Positions 8,604-15,645 of a stretch of 57,763 nucleotides of DNA are shown in pieces (position 1 is the stretch's first letter; the number at the start of each line of letters is the position of its first letter). The stretch covers positions 1-57,763 of the forward strand of contig CBIFWW010000003.1 of NCBI GenBank assembly GCA_966186435.1. The letters are read 5' to 3'. The notes below the pieces were generated by a model. The model saw only the letters and a list, made by a program, of their open reading frames with translations, had not been told where the DNA came from and searched no databases. This DNA is from CBIFWW01 sp966186435. Its GTDB lineage: Bacteria; Pseudomonadota; Gammaproteobacteria; Enterobacterales; Enterobacteriaceae. Position numbers and translations under genes: made by a program.

Positions 8604-10043
8604 GTGGCAAATTCCTCCGCTTATCTTCCCGACGCCTTCCTGGCCGTCATGCGCGATGCCATGCCTGCGCATCTTAACCTTGATGATTTTATTGATGCCT
8701 GCCAGCGCCCTTTACGCCGCAGTATTCGCGTCAATACGCTGAAAATCAGCGTGGCTGACTTCCTGGAACGGGTGGCCCCTTATCACTGGAACCTGGCCCC
8801 TATTCCGTGGTGTGCCGAAGGCTTCTGGATCACCCGCCCGGATGAAGAAAACCTGCCTTTGGGCAGTGAATCTGAGCATTTAAGTGGGCTGTTTTATATT
8901 CAGGAAGCCAGCTCCATGCTGCCGGTAAGCGCCCTGTTCAGCGCAGGGGACATGCCGGAAAAGGTGATGGATGTGGCTGCGGCGCCGGGTTCCAAAACCA
9001 CTCAAATCGCCGCCCATATGGGCAACCAGGGTATGATCCTGGCAAACGAATACTCCGCCAGCCGGGTGAAAGTGCTGCACGCCAATATTAGCCGTTGTGG
9101 GATCAGTAACGTCGCTCTAACCCATTTTGATGGCCGGGTATTTGGTGCTGCACTGCCGGAAACTTTTGACGCCATCCTGCTGGATGCCCCTTGTTCCGGC
9201 GAAGGTGTGATCCGCAAAGATCCAGATGCACTGCGCAACTGGACACCGGACAGTACCACTGAGATCGCCAATACCCAGCGCGAACTGATCGACAGTGCCT
9301 TCCACGCCCTGAAGCCCGGCGGTACCCTGGTGTACTCCACTTGCACCCTCAACCAACAAGAAAATCAGCAAATTTGCCAATGGTTATTGGACCAGTACCC
9401 GGAAGCTGTCGAAGTACTGCCGCTTGCCGAACTGTTTGCCAATGCCACACAAGCCCTGACCCAGGAAGGCTTCTTGCACGTCTTCCCGCAGATCTACGAC
9501 TGTGAGGGGTTCTTTGTGGCACGGCTACGTAAAACAGCGTCGATCCCGGCGTTACCAGCCCCGGGCTATAAAGTCGGTAAGTTCCCCTTCATCCCAATCA
9601 CTGGCCGGGATGCTTATGCCGTGAAAGACGCCGCCGAGCGCGTCGGGTTACAGTGGCATGATGATTTGCGTTTGTGGAAGCGGGATAAAGAAGTGTGGCT
9701 GTTTCCGGTAGCCTCAGAGCCGCTGATGGGTAAAGTTCGGTTTTCGCGCATCGGTATGCGCTTGGCGGAAACCTACAATAAAGGGTACCGCTGGCAGCAT
9801 GAAGCAGTGATCGCCTTGACTAACGGCAAGTCGCCGCTGGCTTTCGAATTAACCCGCCAAGAGGCTGGAGAATGGTACCGCGGCCGCGACATCTTCCCGG
9901 ATACTGCTCCCGCTAGCGATGATGTGCTGGTAACATATCAGTCCCAACCGTTAGGGCTGGCGAAGAAAATTGGCTCCCGCATCAAGAACAGTTACCCCCG
10001 TGAATTAGTGAGAGACGGCAAATTATTTTCTGATGTCACTTAA
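8604..10043 (+). CDS. rsmF: 16S rRNA m5C1407 methyltransferase RsmF
   Basis: SAM-dependent methyltransferase (YebU) that makes 5-methylcytosine at position 1407 of 16S rRNA on the 30S subunit. Using the GTG start (VANSSAYLPDAF) gives 479 residues, the E. coli length. Longer starts would run back into the letB hairpin. Visible motifs are the SAM-binding segment DVAAAPGSKTTQ, LLDAPCSGEG with the Pro-Cys motif IV, and VYSTCTLN with the catalytic motif VI cysteine. A PUA-like C-terminal region follows. Confidence 0.96.
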   Translation: MANSSAYLPDAFLAVMRDAMPAHLNLDDFIDACQRPLRRSIRVNTLKISVADFLERVAPYHWNLAPIPWCAEGFWITRPDEENLPLGSESEHLSGLFYIQEASSMLPVSALFSAGDMPEKVMDVAAAPGSKTTQIAAHMGNQGMILANEYSASRVKVLHANISRCGISNVALTHFDGRVFGAALPETFDAILLDAPCSGEGVIRKDPDALRNWTPDSTTEIANTQRELIDSAFHALKPGGTLVYSTCTLNQQENQQICQWLLDQYPEAVEVLPLAELFANATQALTQEGFLHVFPQIYDCEGFFVARLRKTASIPALPAPGYKVGKFPFIPITGRDAYAVKDAAERVGLQWHDDLRLWKRDKEVWLFPVASEPLMGKVRFSRIGMRLAETYNKGYRWQHEAVIALTNGKSPLAFELTRQEAGEWYRGRDIFPDTAPASDDVLVTYQSQPLGLAKKIGSRIKNSYPRELVRDGKLFSDVT

Positions 10044-10153
10044 TTCAGGAAAAAAATAAACGACTTTTATTTGGCACTTTTTGCAAAAGCATCCACGCTT
10101 AAGGGTACGGCCTTACTGGTCGTACCACCCTGAGCAAAAAACGGAGCGAAATC

Positions 10154-10393
10154 ATGGCAAAAACCAATGTAAAAATCGGCGCGTTTGAAATTGACGACGC
10201 CGAACTGTCGGGCGAGCAACCAGGCCACCGCACGTTAAGTATCCCCTGCAAATCTGATCCTGACCTGTGTATGCAGCTCGATGCCTGGGATAAATCCACC
10301 AGCGTCCCTGCCGTACTCAATGGCGAGCATTCTGTCTTATTCCTTCACGCTTACGATAGCAAGTCAGATGCCTGGGTTATGCGCTTTGCATAA
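10154..10393 (+). CDS. yebV: Conserved small protein YebV
   Basis: A 79-residue protein matching enterobacterial YebV over its whole length, with the conserved block IPCKSDPDLCMQLDAWD. No function is established. It contains two cysteines and no membrane segment. A 110-bp spacer follows rsmF and holds an imperfect GC-rich hairpin (about 10103-10126), so the gene probably has its own promoter. A terminator follows directly. Confidence 0.9.
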   Translation: MAKTNVKIGAFEIDDAELSGEQPGHRTLSIPCKSDPDLCMQLDAWDKSTSVPAVLNGEHSVLFLHAYDSKSDAWVMRFA

Positions 10394-10400
10394 CTTCTCG

Positions 10401-10430
10401 AACCCGTCGCATGAGGCGGGTTGTTTATTT
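10401..10430 (+). terminator. yebV intrinsic terminator
   Basis: AACCCG and CGGGTT arms (10401-10406 with 10417-10422), extended by two further pairs, are followed by GTTTATTT. It lies between yebV and yebW. Confidence 0.65.
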
Positions 10431-10488
10431 GGAGAGTTTGCCTTTAGTACCCTACACTTTCCCTGAGCTTTTATGGATTGGGGACGGC

Positions 10489-10689
10489 ATGTACGCATTG
10501 GTTCTTTTTGTTTGTTATCTGGATGCAGGCTGTGAAAACCTGCCGATTGAAGTGTTTAAAACCGAATATGGCTGTCTTTCTGCCATGAAAGATCAGCGTA
10601 TTCGCCAGGGCGGTTGCCTACCCGCCGAAGACTACATCGACCCTCATTGGCAACCGGCACAAGAATCCAGTGACTTTTTTAGTTACTAA
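10489..10689 (+). CDS. yebW: Conserved small protein YebW
   Basis: A 66-residue protein of unknown function in the YebW/DUF1482 group. It is recognised by its start MYALVLFVCYLDAGCE and the core MKDQRIRQGGC. I chose the ATG at this start because it matches the E. coli protein and has a GGGGAC sequence just upstream; the frame is open further 5'. The first 13 residues are hydrophobic, and four cysteines are spaced through the protein. Confidence 0.88.
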   Translation: MYALVLFVCYLDAGCENLPIEVFKTEYGCLSAMKDQRIRQGGCLPAEDYIDPHWQPAQESSDFFSY

Positions 10690-10745
10690 ATCTGCGCCCG
10701 ATTCTGCCCCCTCTACGGCTACTTTTCACTTATCAGATCTTGCGA

Positions 10746-11276
10746 TTAGCCCTGTGGCTGACGAATCAACGTACACACCGGTTTACCGTGGTAGTTGGCC
10801 ATATGGCTAAGGTGGAACCCGCAGCGGGCGGCTAAAGCCAGTGATTTGGGGTTATCCTCGTTGATGATACAGCACAGAGGGCCAGGTTGATGGCTATCAA
10901 TCCACGCCAACATCCCCTTCAGCGCCTCTTGGGCGTAGCCTTTACCCTGCGCTGCCGGGATTAGGCTCCACCCCGCCTCTGGGTATTCCAGCGCCGGGGT
11001 TATATCCCGATGGGCCTGCTGGATGCCAAAACTGCCGACAAGCTTGCCACTTTGTTTTTCTTCCACCGCCCAATAGCCATAGCCCATTAACTGCCAATGG
11101 CCCACGTGACGGGTCATCCTGGCCCAGGACATCTCGGCACTCTGGGGCTGTCCGTCACCAATATGGCGCACCATTTCTGGGTCCTGCCAGCAGGCCACCA
11201 GCGGGGCAAAATCATCCAACCGATATTGGCGTAAAATCAGGCGTGGCGTTTCGATCAATGGGGCCTGTGTAAGCAT
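10746..11276 (-). CDS. GNAT-family N-acetyltransferase (RimJ/RimL-like)
   Basis: A 176-residue GNAT-fold acetyltransferase using acetyl-CoA. The N-terminal ETPRLILRQYRLDD and the central block AGWSLIPAAQGKGYAQEA (acetyl-CoA loop, Q/R-x-x-G-x-G/A type) are typical of the RimJ/RimL-like group. The substrate cannot be told. I chose the second ATG because AGGA lies 6 nt before it; the upstream ATG, eight codons earlier, has no ribosome binding site. In E. coli this position is occupied by other genes. It converges on yebW with a 56-bp gap. Confidence 0.85.
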   Translation of the reverse strand: MLTQAPLIETPRLILRQYRLDDFAPLVACWQDPEMVRHIGDGQPQSAEMSWARMTRHVGHWQLMGYGYWAVEEKQSGKLVGSFGIQQAHRDITPALEYPEAGWSLIPAAQGKGYAQEALKGMLAWIDSHQPGPLCCIINEDNPKSLALAARCGFHLSHMANYHGKPVCTLIRQPQG

Positions 11277-11432
11277 GGGTTTTCCTGTTGAAATTGCCAT
11301 AACAGGGATTACTGTTTTGTGAACGTGAAAGCATACACTACGCAGAGACTGTTACGGCTGGGTGTAAAGGGGTACCAGAGATTCCGGCATCCAAACATTT
11401 AGCATGGTAATGATTTATCACCAAACAATCAC

Positions 11433-11678
11433 TTAAAATATTGGAATAGACATTGGCAATCCACTGAAATTTATCAGTTTTAGGGCACAATTTGTAGGAT
11501 CTAAACATTGAAAACCGTGACCAAAAGAATGCTTATCATTTGCAGGTGAAATAGACATGTATTTTTGCTTAATCTGAAACATCCGGACATATCCCGCTGC
11601 CTTAAACTGTCCCCCTGGAGCGGTACCGACAGCCCCAATATTGCAGGCAAGGGTGAAGACCTGAATGCCAAACATCAT
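11433..11678 (-). CDS. Small hypothetical ORF, doubtful
   Basis: An 81-codon reading frame in the otherwise empty 11301-11838 stretch. It resembles no family I know. No ribosome binding site precedes its ATG; an internal Met (residue 33) is an alternative start. The sequence has a weakly hydrophobic start and a C-terminal stretch with two Cys and two His. It could be a relic of a gene lost from this interval or a chance frame. Apart from this, I see no gene in 11301-11838. Confidence 0.2.
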   Translation of the reverse strand: MMFGIQVFTLACNIGAVGTAPGGQFKAAGYVRMFQIKQKYMSISPANDKHSFGHGFQCLDPTNCALKLINFSGLPMSIPIF

Positions 11679-11876
11679 AATTTATCTAAAACCAAAGTGG
11701 TAAGTTAACCCTCCGGCACACATTTATTGATACAATTGTTTAACATTTCGGTTAAAAAGTGCTGGACACCTTCGGCGGAAGATAGGTATGGTTTAGTACA
11801 GGCCCGGTGATAGCGGAAGCCGCCGCGCCTCCCCTGTAGTAATCGTCTGTGTGAGTCACTCAGGCAAATTGCAGAT

Positions 11877-11980
11877 AAAAAAAAGACCGAACACGATTCC
11901 TGTATTCGGTCCAGGGAAATGGCTCTTGGGAGAGAGCCGTGCGCTAAAAGTTGGCATTAATACAGGCTCAATCGCCTTGC
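11877..11980 (-). ncRNA. sdsR: Small RNA SdsR (RyeB)
   Basis: The minus strand reads GCAAGGCGATTGAGCCTG at the 5' end, and ends in a hairpin with arms ACCGAATACAGG / TGTTCGGT followed by eight T. This matches E. coli SdsR nearly base for base, and the 104-nt length is the same. SdsR is an Hfq-dependent RNA made in stationary phase under RpoS; known targets include ompD, tolC and mutS mRNAs. A CTATTCT -10 element stands 6 nt upstream. It is fully overlapped by SraC on the other strand. Confidence 0.93.
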
Positions 11981-11986
11981 TTATTA

Positions 11987-11993
11987 AGAATAG
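11987..11993 (-). promoter_or_regulatory. SdsR -10 element (RpoS type)
   Basis: CTATTCT on the minus strand, 6 nt before the SdsR first base, fits the extended -10 preferred by RpoS (CTATACT). The known dependence of SdsR on RpoS supports the assignment. Confidence 0.6.
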
Positions 11994-12066
11994 ATGACCC
12001 GTACAGGTTTGCCAGTCCATCACTGGTTTGGATAAAAAAAAACGAATAATACGGGCGATAAATAAT

Positions 12067-12106
12067 AAAAAACCGCGGTGCCTGATTCGGGCAGCCGCGG
12101 TTTTTT
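12067..12106. terminator. Bidirectional terminator between SraC and yebY
   Basis: A strong stem with A6 CCGCGG and CCGCGG T6 arms (12067-12078 with 12095-12106) and extra pairing in the loop. It has a T-run in both directions, so it can end SraC on the plus strand and yebY on the minus strand. Confidence 0.85.
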
Positions 12107-12118
12107 ATTATGAATCAA

Positions 12119-12466
12119 TTACTTTTTAGGGCATAGCGCTTGCGCACGGTCAATAAACGGCGCCAGGCTCATTTTCTGCCCCGGATGGGAAGGATCGTCC
12201 ACCTGGATTACCGAGATAGGCTGGCCCCGGCTCTTACCGCTGGCAATTTGCTGCTCCGCTGCGTCGTTCAAAGGATATTGCATCAGGGTGCTGGGGTTAA
12301 TGGCATACAGCGCCCCTTCGCTACGGCAGCTGAGCATCACCTCTTCCCGATTAAACGCCCACTTATCCTTGCCCACTTCAAAACGGCTAACGGTAATAAT
12401 TTGTGGGGCTGCCAGCGCCGCCCCACTGCAAGCCAGCAGCGCCAGCGCGACCAGTTTTTTCATCAT
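12119..12466 (-). CDS. yebY: Exported protein YebY (DUF2511)
   Basis: A 115-residue periplasmic protein with a signal peptide cleaved near ALAA (residue 19-20), then the family block PQIITVSRFEVGKDKWAFN. Two cysteines remain in the mature protein, in EVMLSC and the C-terminal QALC, and may form a disulfide. Function is unknown; its place after copD suggests a link to copper handling. I chose the ATG reading MMKKL because the E. coli protein starts there and a TGGA precedes it. The frame extends six codons upstream to the copD stop. Confidence 0.88.
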   Translation of the reverse strand: MMKKLVALALLACSGAALAAPQIITVSRFEVGKDKWAFNREEVMLSCRSEGALYAINPSTLMQYPLNDAAEQQIASGKSRGQPISVIQVDDPSHPGQKMSLAPFIDRAQALCPKK

Positions 12467-12484
12467 TGTAAAGTTCCAGTTCAT

Positions 12485-13360
12485 TTAAAAGGGTTCCCAG
12501 GTAGCAAACAGGCTGACCAGCCCTAACACCCCTGCCGCCAGTATCACCTCTATCCAGGTCATGGCAACAAAGGCCCCCACCGCACCGGTATTTTGACGGT
12601 TAAATCGGGGCACCAACACATAGCGATTAAACAAGGCGATAAGGGTCATCATCGCCACCAGTCCCACCTTAATCAGTAGTAACTGTAGATAATGTGAATC
12701 AAAGGGTAGCGGCCAACCCACGATCAATAGGGTGTTGGCCACCCCCGTCAGAATCACCAGTGCCACAGCCAGATGCCCATAACGGGAGAAGCGCATCATG
12801 GCAACGATGGCGCTTTCCCGCCAGCGTAAGCGCGCCGCCAATTGCATACATACCAGCAACGGCAACAGGCCGCCGGCCCACCAGGCAGCGCTCAACAAAT
12901 GCAGGGCATAGTTTATACGGGCAATCACGCCCAGCACACCTTCATGCATGGCGCTGTGCCCAGTCCAGCCGAGGGTAATCAAAAGGGCGGAGCCGAAAAT
13001 CGATAATAAGGGCGCTAACCGCCGCGGGTGAATCAACACTACCGCGCAGGTTATCAGCGCCAGCATCATTTGCCAGATCCAGATCCCACCAAAGCGAGTA
13101 CCGGACAAAGCCTGCCAGGTGACGGGATTGAGCACATCGGCCCAGCCATTACCCATCAAGCCACTCTGGAGCGCCCAAAGCAGCATGGCGCTGATCAGCG
13201 CCCAGATCCCGGCGGGTTGCCAATAACATTGCAAGCGCCTTGCCAGCACCGGTTGAAACTGCCCTGGCGCTAACCAGGCCGCTGCCAGACCACAGCCTAA
13301 CAGCAGCATCAGCGCCATAAAATGGCTGAAGCGCAGGATGACGAAACTGGCCGCCAGCAT
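12485..13360 (-). CDS. copD: Copper resistance membrane protein CopD (YebZ)
   Basis: A 291-residue inner-membrane protein of the CopD family, with about eight hydrophobic segments, thought to work with periplasmic CopC in copper uptake or homeostasis. It aligns over its full length with E. coli YebZ (290 residues), including the end SLFATWEPF. Histidines within membrane segments (FSHFMALM, TGHSAMHEGV, YALHLLSAAWW) could bind copper. Three bases separate it from copC and the next gene yebY follows at once, so copC-copD-yebY is one transcription unit. Confidence 0.93.
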   Translation of the reverse strand: MLAASFVILRFSHFMALMLLLGCGLAAAWLAPGQFQPVLARRLQCYWQPAGIWALISAMLLWALQSGLMGNGWADVLNPVTWQALSGTRFGGIWIWQMMLALITCAVVLIHPRRLAPLLSIFGSALLITLGWTGHSAMHEGVLGVIARINYALHLLSAAWWAGGLLPLLVCMQLAARLRWRESAIVAMMRFSRYGHLAVALVILTGVANTLLIVGWPLPFDSHYLQLLLIKVGLVAMMTLIALFNRYVLVPRFNRQNTGAVGAFVAMTWIEVILAAGVLGLVSLFATWEPF

Positions 13361-13363
13361 GGT

Positions 13364-13729
13364 TTACTTCACGCTAAAGTGATAGCTACCCTGGGTTTTA
13401 TGGCCGTCAACGGATACCACATGCCACTGCACTTGATACTGGCCGGATGCCAGCGGTGCCGCTAAAGGGGCCACCAATTGACGATCGTTATCCTTTGCCA
13501 CGGACACGGTGCCGACTTCTACCGGTTTTTTGCCCGTGCCAGTCACGGCCACACCGCTAAAGCCTGGCTCAACACCTTCACTAAAATTTAATGTAATTTG
13601 GCTAGGTGCCGACACTTGGCTATCTGCGGCAGGTTGCTGCTGTTGAAGATGGGCATGGGCGAAAACAGAAGGGGAAATCATCAGTGCGGCAATCATTGCC
13701 ACGGGGCGGATAAAGCGCAAAGTCATCAT
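13364..13729 (-). CDS. copC: Periplasmic copper-binding protein CopC (YobA)
   Basis: A small periplasmic beta-sandwich protein that binds Cu(II). Residues 1-24 are a signal peptide ending SVFA, which leaves His25 as the mature N-terminus (HAHLQQ), the expected Cu(II) ligand of the family. The C-terminal VSVDGHKTQGSYHFSVK block carries the other conserved histidine. The length of 121 is close to E. coli YobA (124). It is the first gene of copC-copD-yebY and is divergent from holE, which starts 133 bp away. Confidence 0.93.
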   Translation of the reverse strand: MMTLRFIRPVAMIAALMISPSVFAHAHLQQQQPAADSQVSAPSQITLNFSEGVEPGFSGVAVTGTGKKPVEVGTVSVAKDNDRQLVAPLAAPLASGQYQVQWHVVSVDGHKTQGSYHFSVK

Positions 13730-13862
13730 TCATTCCTTTTTGTTATGGTACTGTTGCAAGAATACCTGCGCATTATTAACAAGTCGAGTAAAGGCGCACA
13801 GGGTGCTTGTCATTCTGGCCGTCAACGTTTACCTTTCCCCCGCTATGTTTGAGGAGGTAATG

Positions 13863-14093
13863 ATGAAACACAATCTGGCAGAAATCCCCCAGCAAGAAAT
13901 GGACAAAATTAATGTCGATTTAGCCGCCGCCGGGGTGGCATTTAAAGAGCGTTATAACATGCCGGTGGTTGCTGAAGTGGTTGAACGGGAACAACCCGAA
14001 GCTCTGCGAACCTGGTTCCGCGAACGATTAATCGCCCATCGCCTGGCTTCTGTTAACTTATCGCGCCTGCCTTACGAACCTAAATCAAAATAA
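13863..14093 (+). CDS. holE: DNA polymerase III theta subunit
   Basis: Theta subunit of the polymerase III core, which binds and stabilises the epsilon proofreading subunit. The 76 residues equal E. coli HolE in length and share long identical runs such as FKERYNMPV and LASVNLSRLPYEP. Two adjacent ATG codons occur. The second is chosen because the strong GAGGAGG site ends 5 nt before it and only 2 nt before the first. Confidence 0.97.
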   Translation: MKHNLAEIPQQEMDKINVDLAAAGVAFKERYNMPVVAEVVEREQPEALRTWFRERLIAHRLASVNLSRLPYEPKSK

Positions 14094-14168
14094 TATGTGA
14101 TTGGCCTACACATACTGACTCTAGTGCTGCTAAGATTTTGCTTATATACAACCTCTGAATGCTAACAA

Positions 14169-14198
14169 GATCTGCACAATGCGGGTAAAGTGCAGATC
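14169..14198 (+). promoter_or_regulatory. Hairpin in the yobB leader
   Basis: A perfect 9-bp inverted repeat, GATCTGCAC and GTGCAGATC, with a 12-nt loop. It ends 7 nt before the AAGGA ribosome binding site of yobB. No T-run follows, so it is not a normal terminator for holE. Confidence 0.4.
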
Positions 14199-14217
14199 GG
14201 TTGATAAGGAAATTCTT

Positions 14218-14958
14218 ATGTCACAATGGAATGTGGCGGCAGCGCAATACGGTCTTCATAGCAGTGATCTATGGGCCAACATTCATCATCACCTGACGTT
14301 TATCGAACGTGCTGCCAATGAAAATGTTGATTTACTGGTCTTCCCTGAACTCTCGCTCACTGGTACTAAGCTGCTTAATACTAGCGCCTTACCCCTGGAT
14401 GCTCCCCAGCTCGACCCTTTGCAACGTGCGGCGGTAATACATCAGTTGACCATCGTGGTGGGCCTGCCTTTGCTGTGCCCACAAGGTAATGTGATGGTGG
14501 GTGCAGTGGGTTTTATGCCTGACGGGATGCGCATCGCTTGTTATCGCTCCAGTATGCCTGAGCTGGATGTTGAACCCGCTGAGAGCAGCGCCAGTACCCC
14601 GGTTCTGGGCCAAAGCGGCCGCAGCTTTGCCCTTGGGCTGAGCACCGGCAGCGATGAGGAATCTCTCCCCCGTAGCGCCGCCTGGATGGGTGCCGATCTC
14701 TATGCCACCGGAAAATTGGTTTCTGATATTAGCTGGCAGCATGAAGTCTCCCATCTGCAACGCTGGGCCCATAAGTACCACCTCCCGGTATTAATGGCTA
14801 ATCACACCTGCCAACACAACGGCTATCACAGCGCCGGGCGCAGCGCCTGCTGGGATGAAAAAGGCCAGTTAGTGGTGCGAGCCGATGCCGGTGAGCTGCT
14901 GGTTATCGGGCGACGGAGCGCTCAGGGTTGGCAGGGCGAGGTAATTCCTTTAGGCTGA
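14218..14958 (+). CDS. yobB: Nitrilase-superfamily protein YobB
   Basis: A 246-residue carbon-nitrogen-hydrolase-fold protein. The first catalytic residue is kept as E44 in VFPELSLTG. The Lys position (YRSSMPELD, near residue 111) and the nucleophile Cys position (GLSTGSDEE, S142) are not Lys and Cys, so amidase activity by the usual mechanism is not expected. The ATG chosen follows AAGGA by 7 nt; a longer in-frame start would read through the leader hairpin. It precedes exoX by 24 bp, probably in one unit. Biological role unknown. Confidence 0.88.
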   Translation: MSQWNVAAAQYGLHSSDLWANIHHHLTFIERAANENVDLLVFPELSLTGTKLLNTSALPLDAPQLDPLQRAAVIHQLTIVVGLPLLCPQGNVMVGAVGFMPDGMRIACYRSSMPELDVEPAESSASTPVLGQSGRSFALGLSTGSDEESLPRSAAWMGADLYATGKLVSDISWQHEVSHLQRWAHKYHLPVLMANHTCQHNGYHSAGRSACWDEKGQLVVRADAGELLVIGRRSAQGWQGEVIPLG

Positions 14959-14982
14959 TGGCTTTTACTGGCGGAGAGTCCC

Positions 14983-15645
14983 ATGCTACGCATCATTGAC
15001 ACCGAAACCTGCGGCCTACAAGGTGGGGTGGTGGAAGTGGCATCCGTTGATATTATTGACGGCAACATTGTTAACCCCATGAGCGATTTAGTCCGCCCGG
15101 ACAGGCCTATCGGCCATCAGGCAATGGCTATTCATAAGATTACCGAAGCCATGGTAGCTGATAAACCCTGGATTGAGGATGTGATCCCACGCTATCAGGG
15201 CAGCCAATGGTATGTGGCGCATAATGCCAGCTTTGACCGCCGGGTACTGCCAGAGATGAACGGGGAGTGGATTTGCACCGTTAAACTGGCGCGCCGTCTA
15301 TGGCCGGGGATCCGATACAGTAATATGGGGCTGTACCATTCACTGAATTTAAAAGTGGACACCCCCGAAGGGCTGCACCACCACCGGGCGCTGTTTGACT
15401 GCTACATTACCGCAGCACTGTTATTGCGGATCATGGAGGAGTCAGGCTGGACGCCGGAAGAGATGCTGACTATTACCGGGCGCCCGGGGCTGATAGCTAC
15501 CCTGCCCTTCGGTAAATATAAAGGCCAGCCCTTCATCACCATCGCGGAACGTGACCCAGGCTATCTGCGCTGGATGCAGAACAACCTGACCAATATGACC
15601 CCGGAACTGCGGCTGACTCTGCAACACTACCTCGAAAAAGAATAA
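14983..15645 (+). CDS. exoX: Exodeoxyribonuclease X
   Basis: 3'-5' DnaQ-fold exonuclease acting on single- and double-stranded DNA, used in mismatch repair and UV repair. The 220 residues match the E. coli length. Exo motif I is D6-T-E8 near the N-terminus, motif II is HNASFDRR and motif III lies in HHHRALFDCY. The C-terminal segment FGKYKGQPF is typical of the enterobacterial protein. Its TAA abuts the stop codon of the convergent ptrB with no spacer. Confidence 0.96.
   Translation: MLRIIDTETCGLQGGVVEVASVDIIDGNIVNPMSDLVRPDRPIGHQAMAIHKITEAMVADKPWIEDVIPRYQGSQWYVAHNASFDRRVLPEMNGEWICTVKLARRLWPGIRYSNMGLYHSLNLKVDTPEGLHHHRALFDCYITAALLLRIMEESGWTPEEMLTITGRPGLIATLPFGKYKGQPFITIAERDPGYLRWMQNNLTNMTPELRLTLQHYLEKE

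Larger units (their letters stand above)
11839..12110 (+). ncRNA. sraC: Small RNA SraC (RyeA), antisense to SdsR
   Basis: In E. coli SraC is transcribed from the strand opposite SdsR, starting about 38 nt beyond the SdsR 3' end and running through the whole SdsR gene. The strong hairpin terminator at 12067-12106 is in the right place for its 3' end. The 5' end given here is transferred from E. coli spacing, not read from a clear promoter, so it may be off by tens of bases. Pairing of the two RNAs leads to RNase III cleavage in E. coli. Confidence 0.6.
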
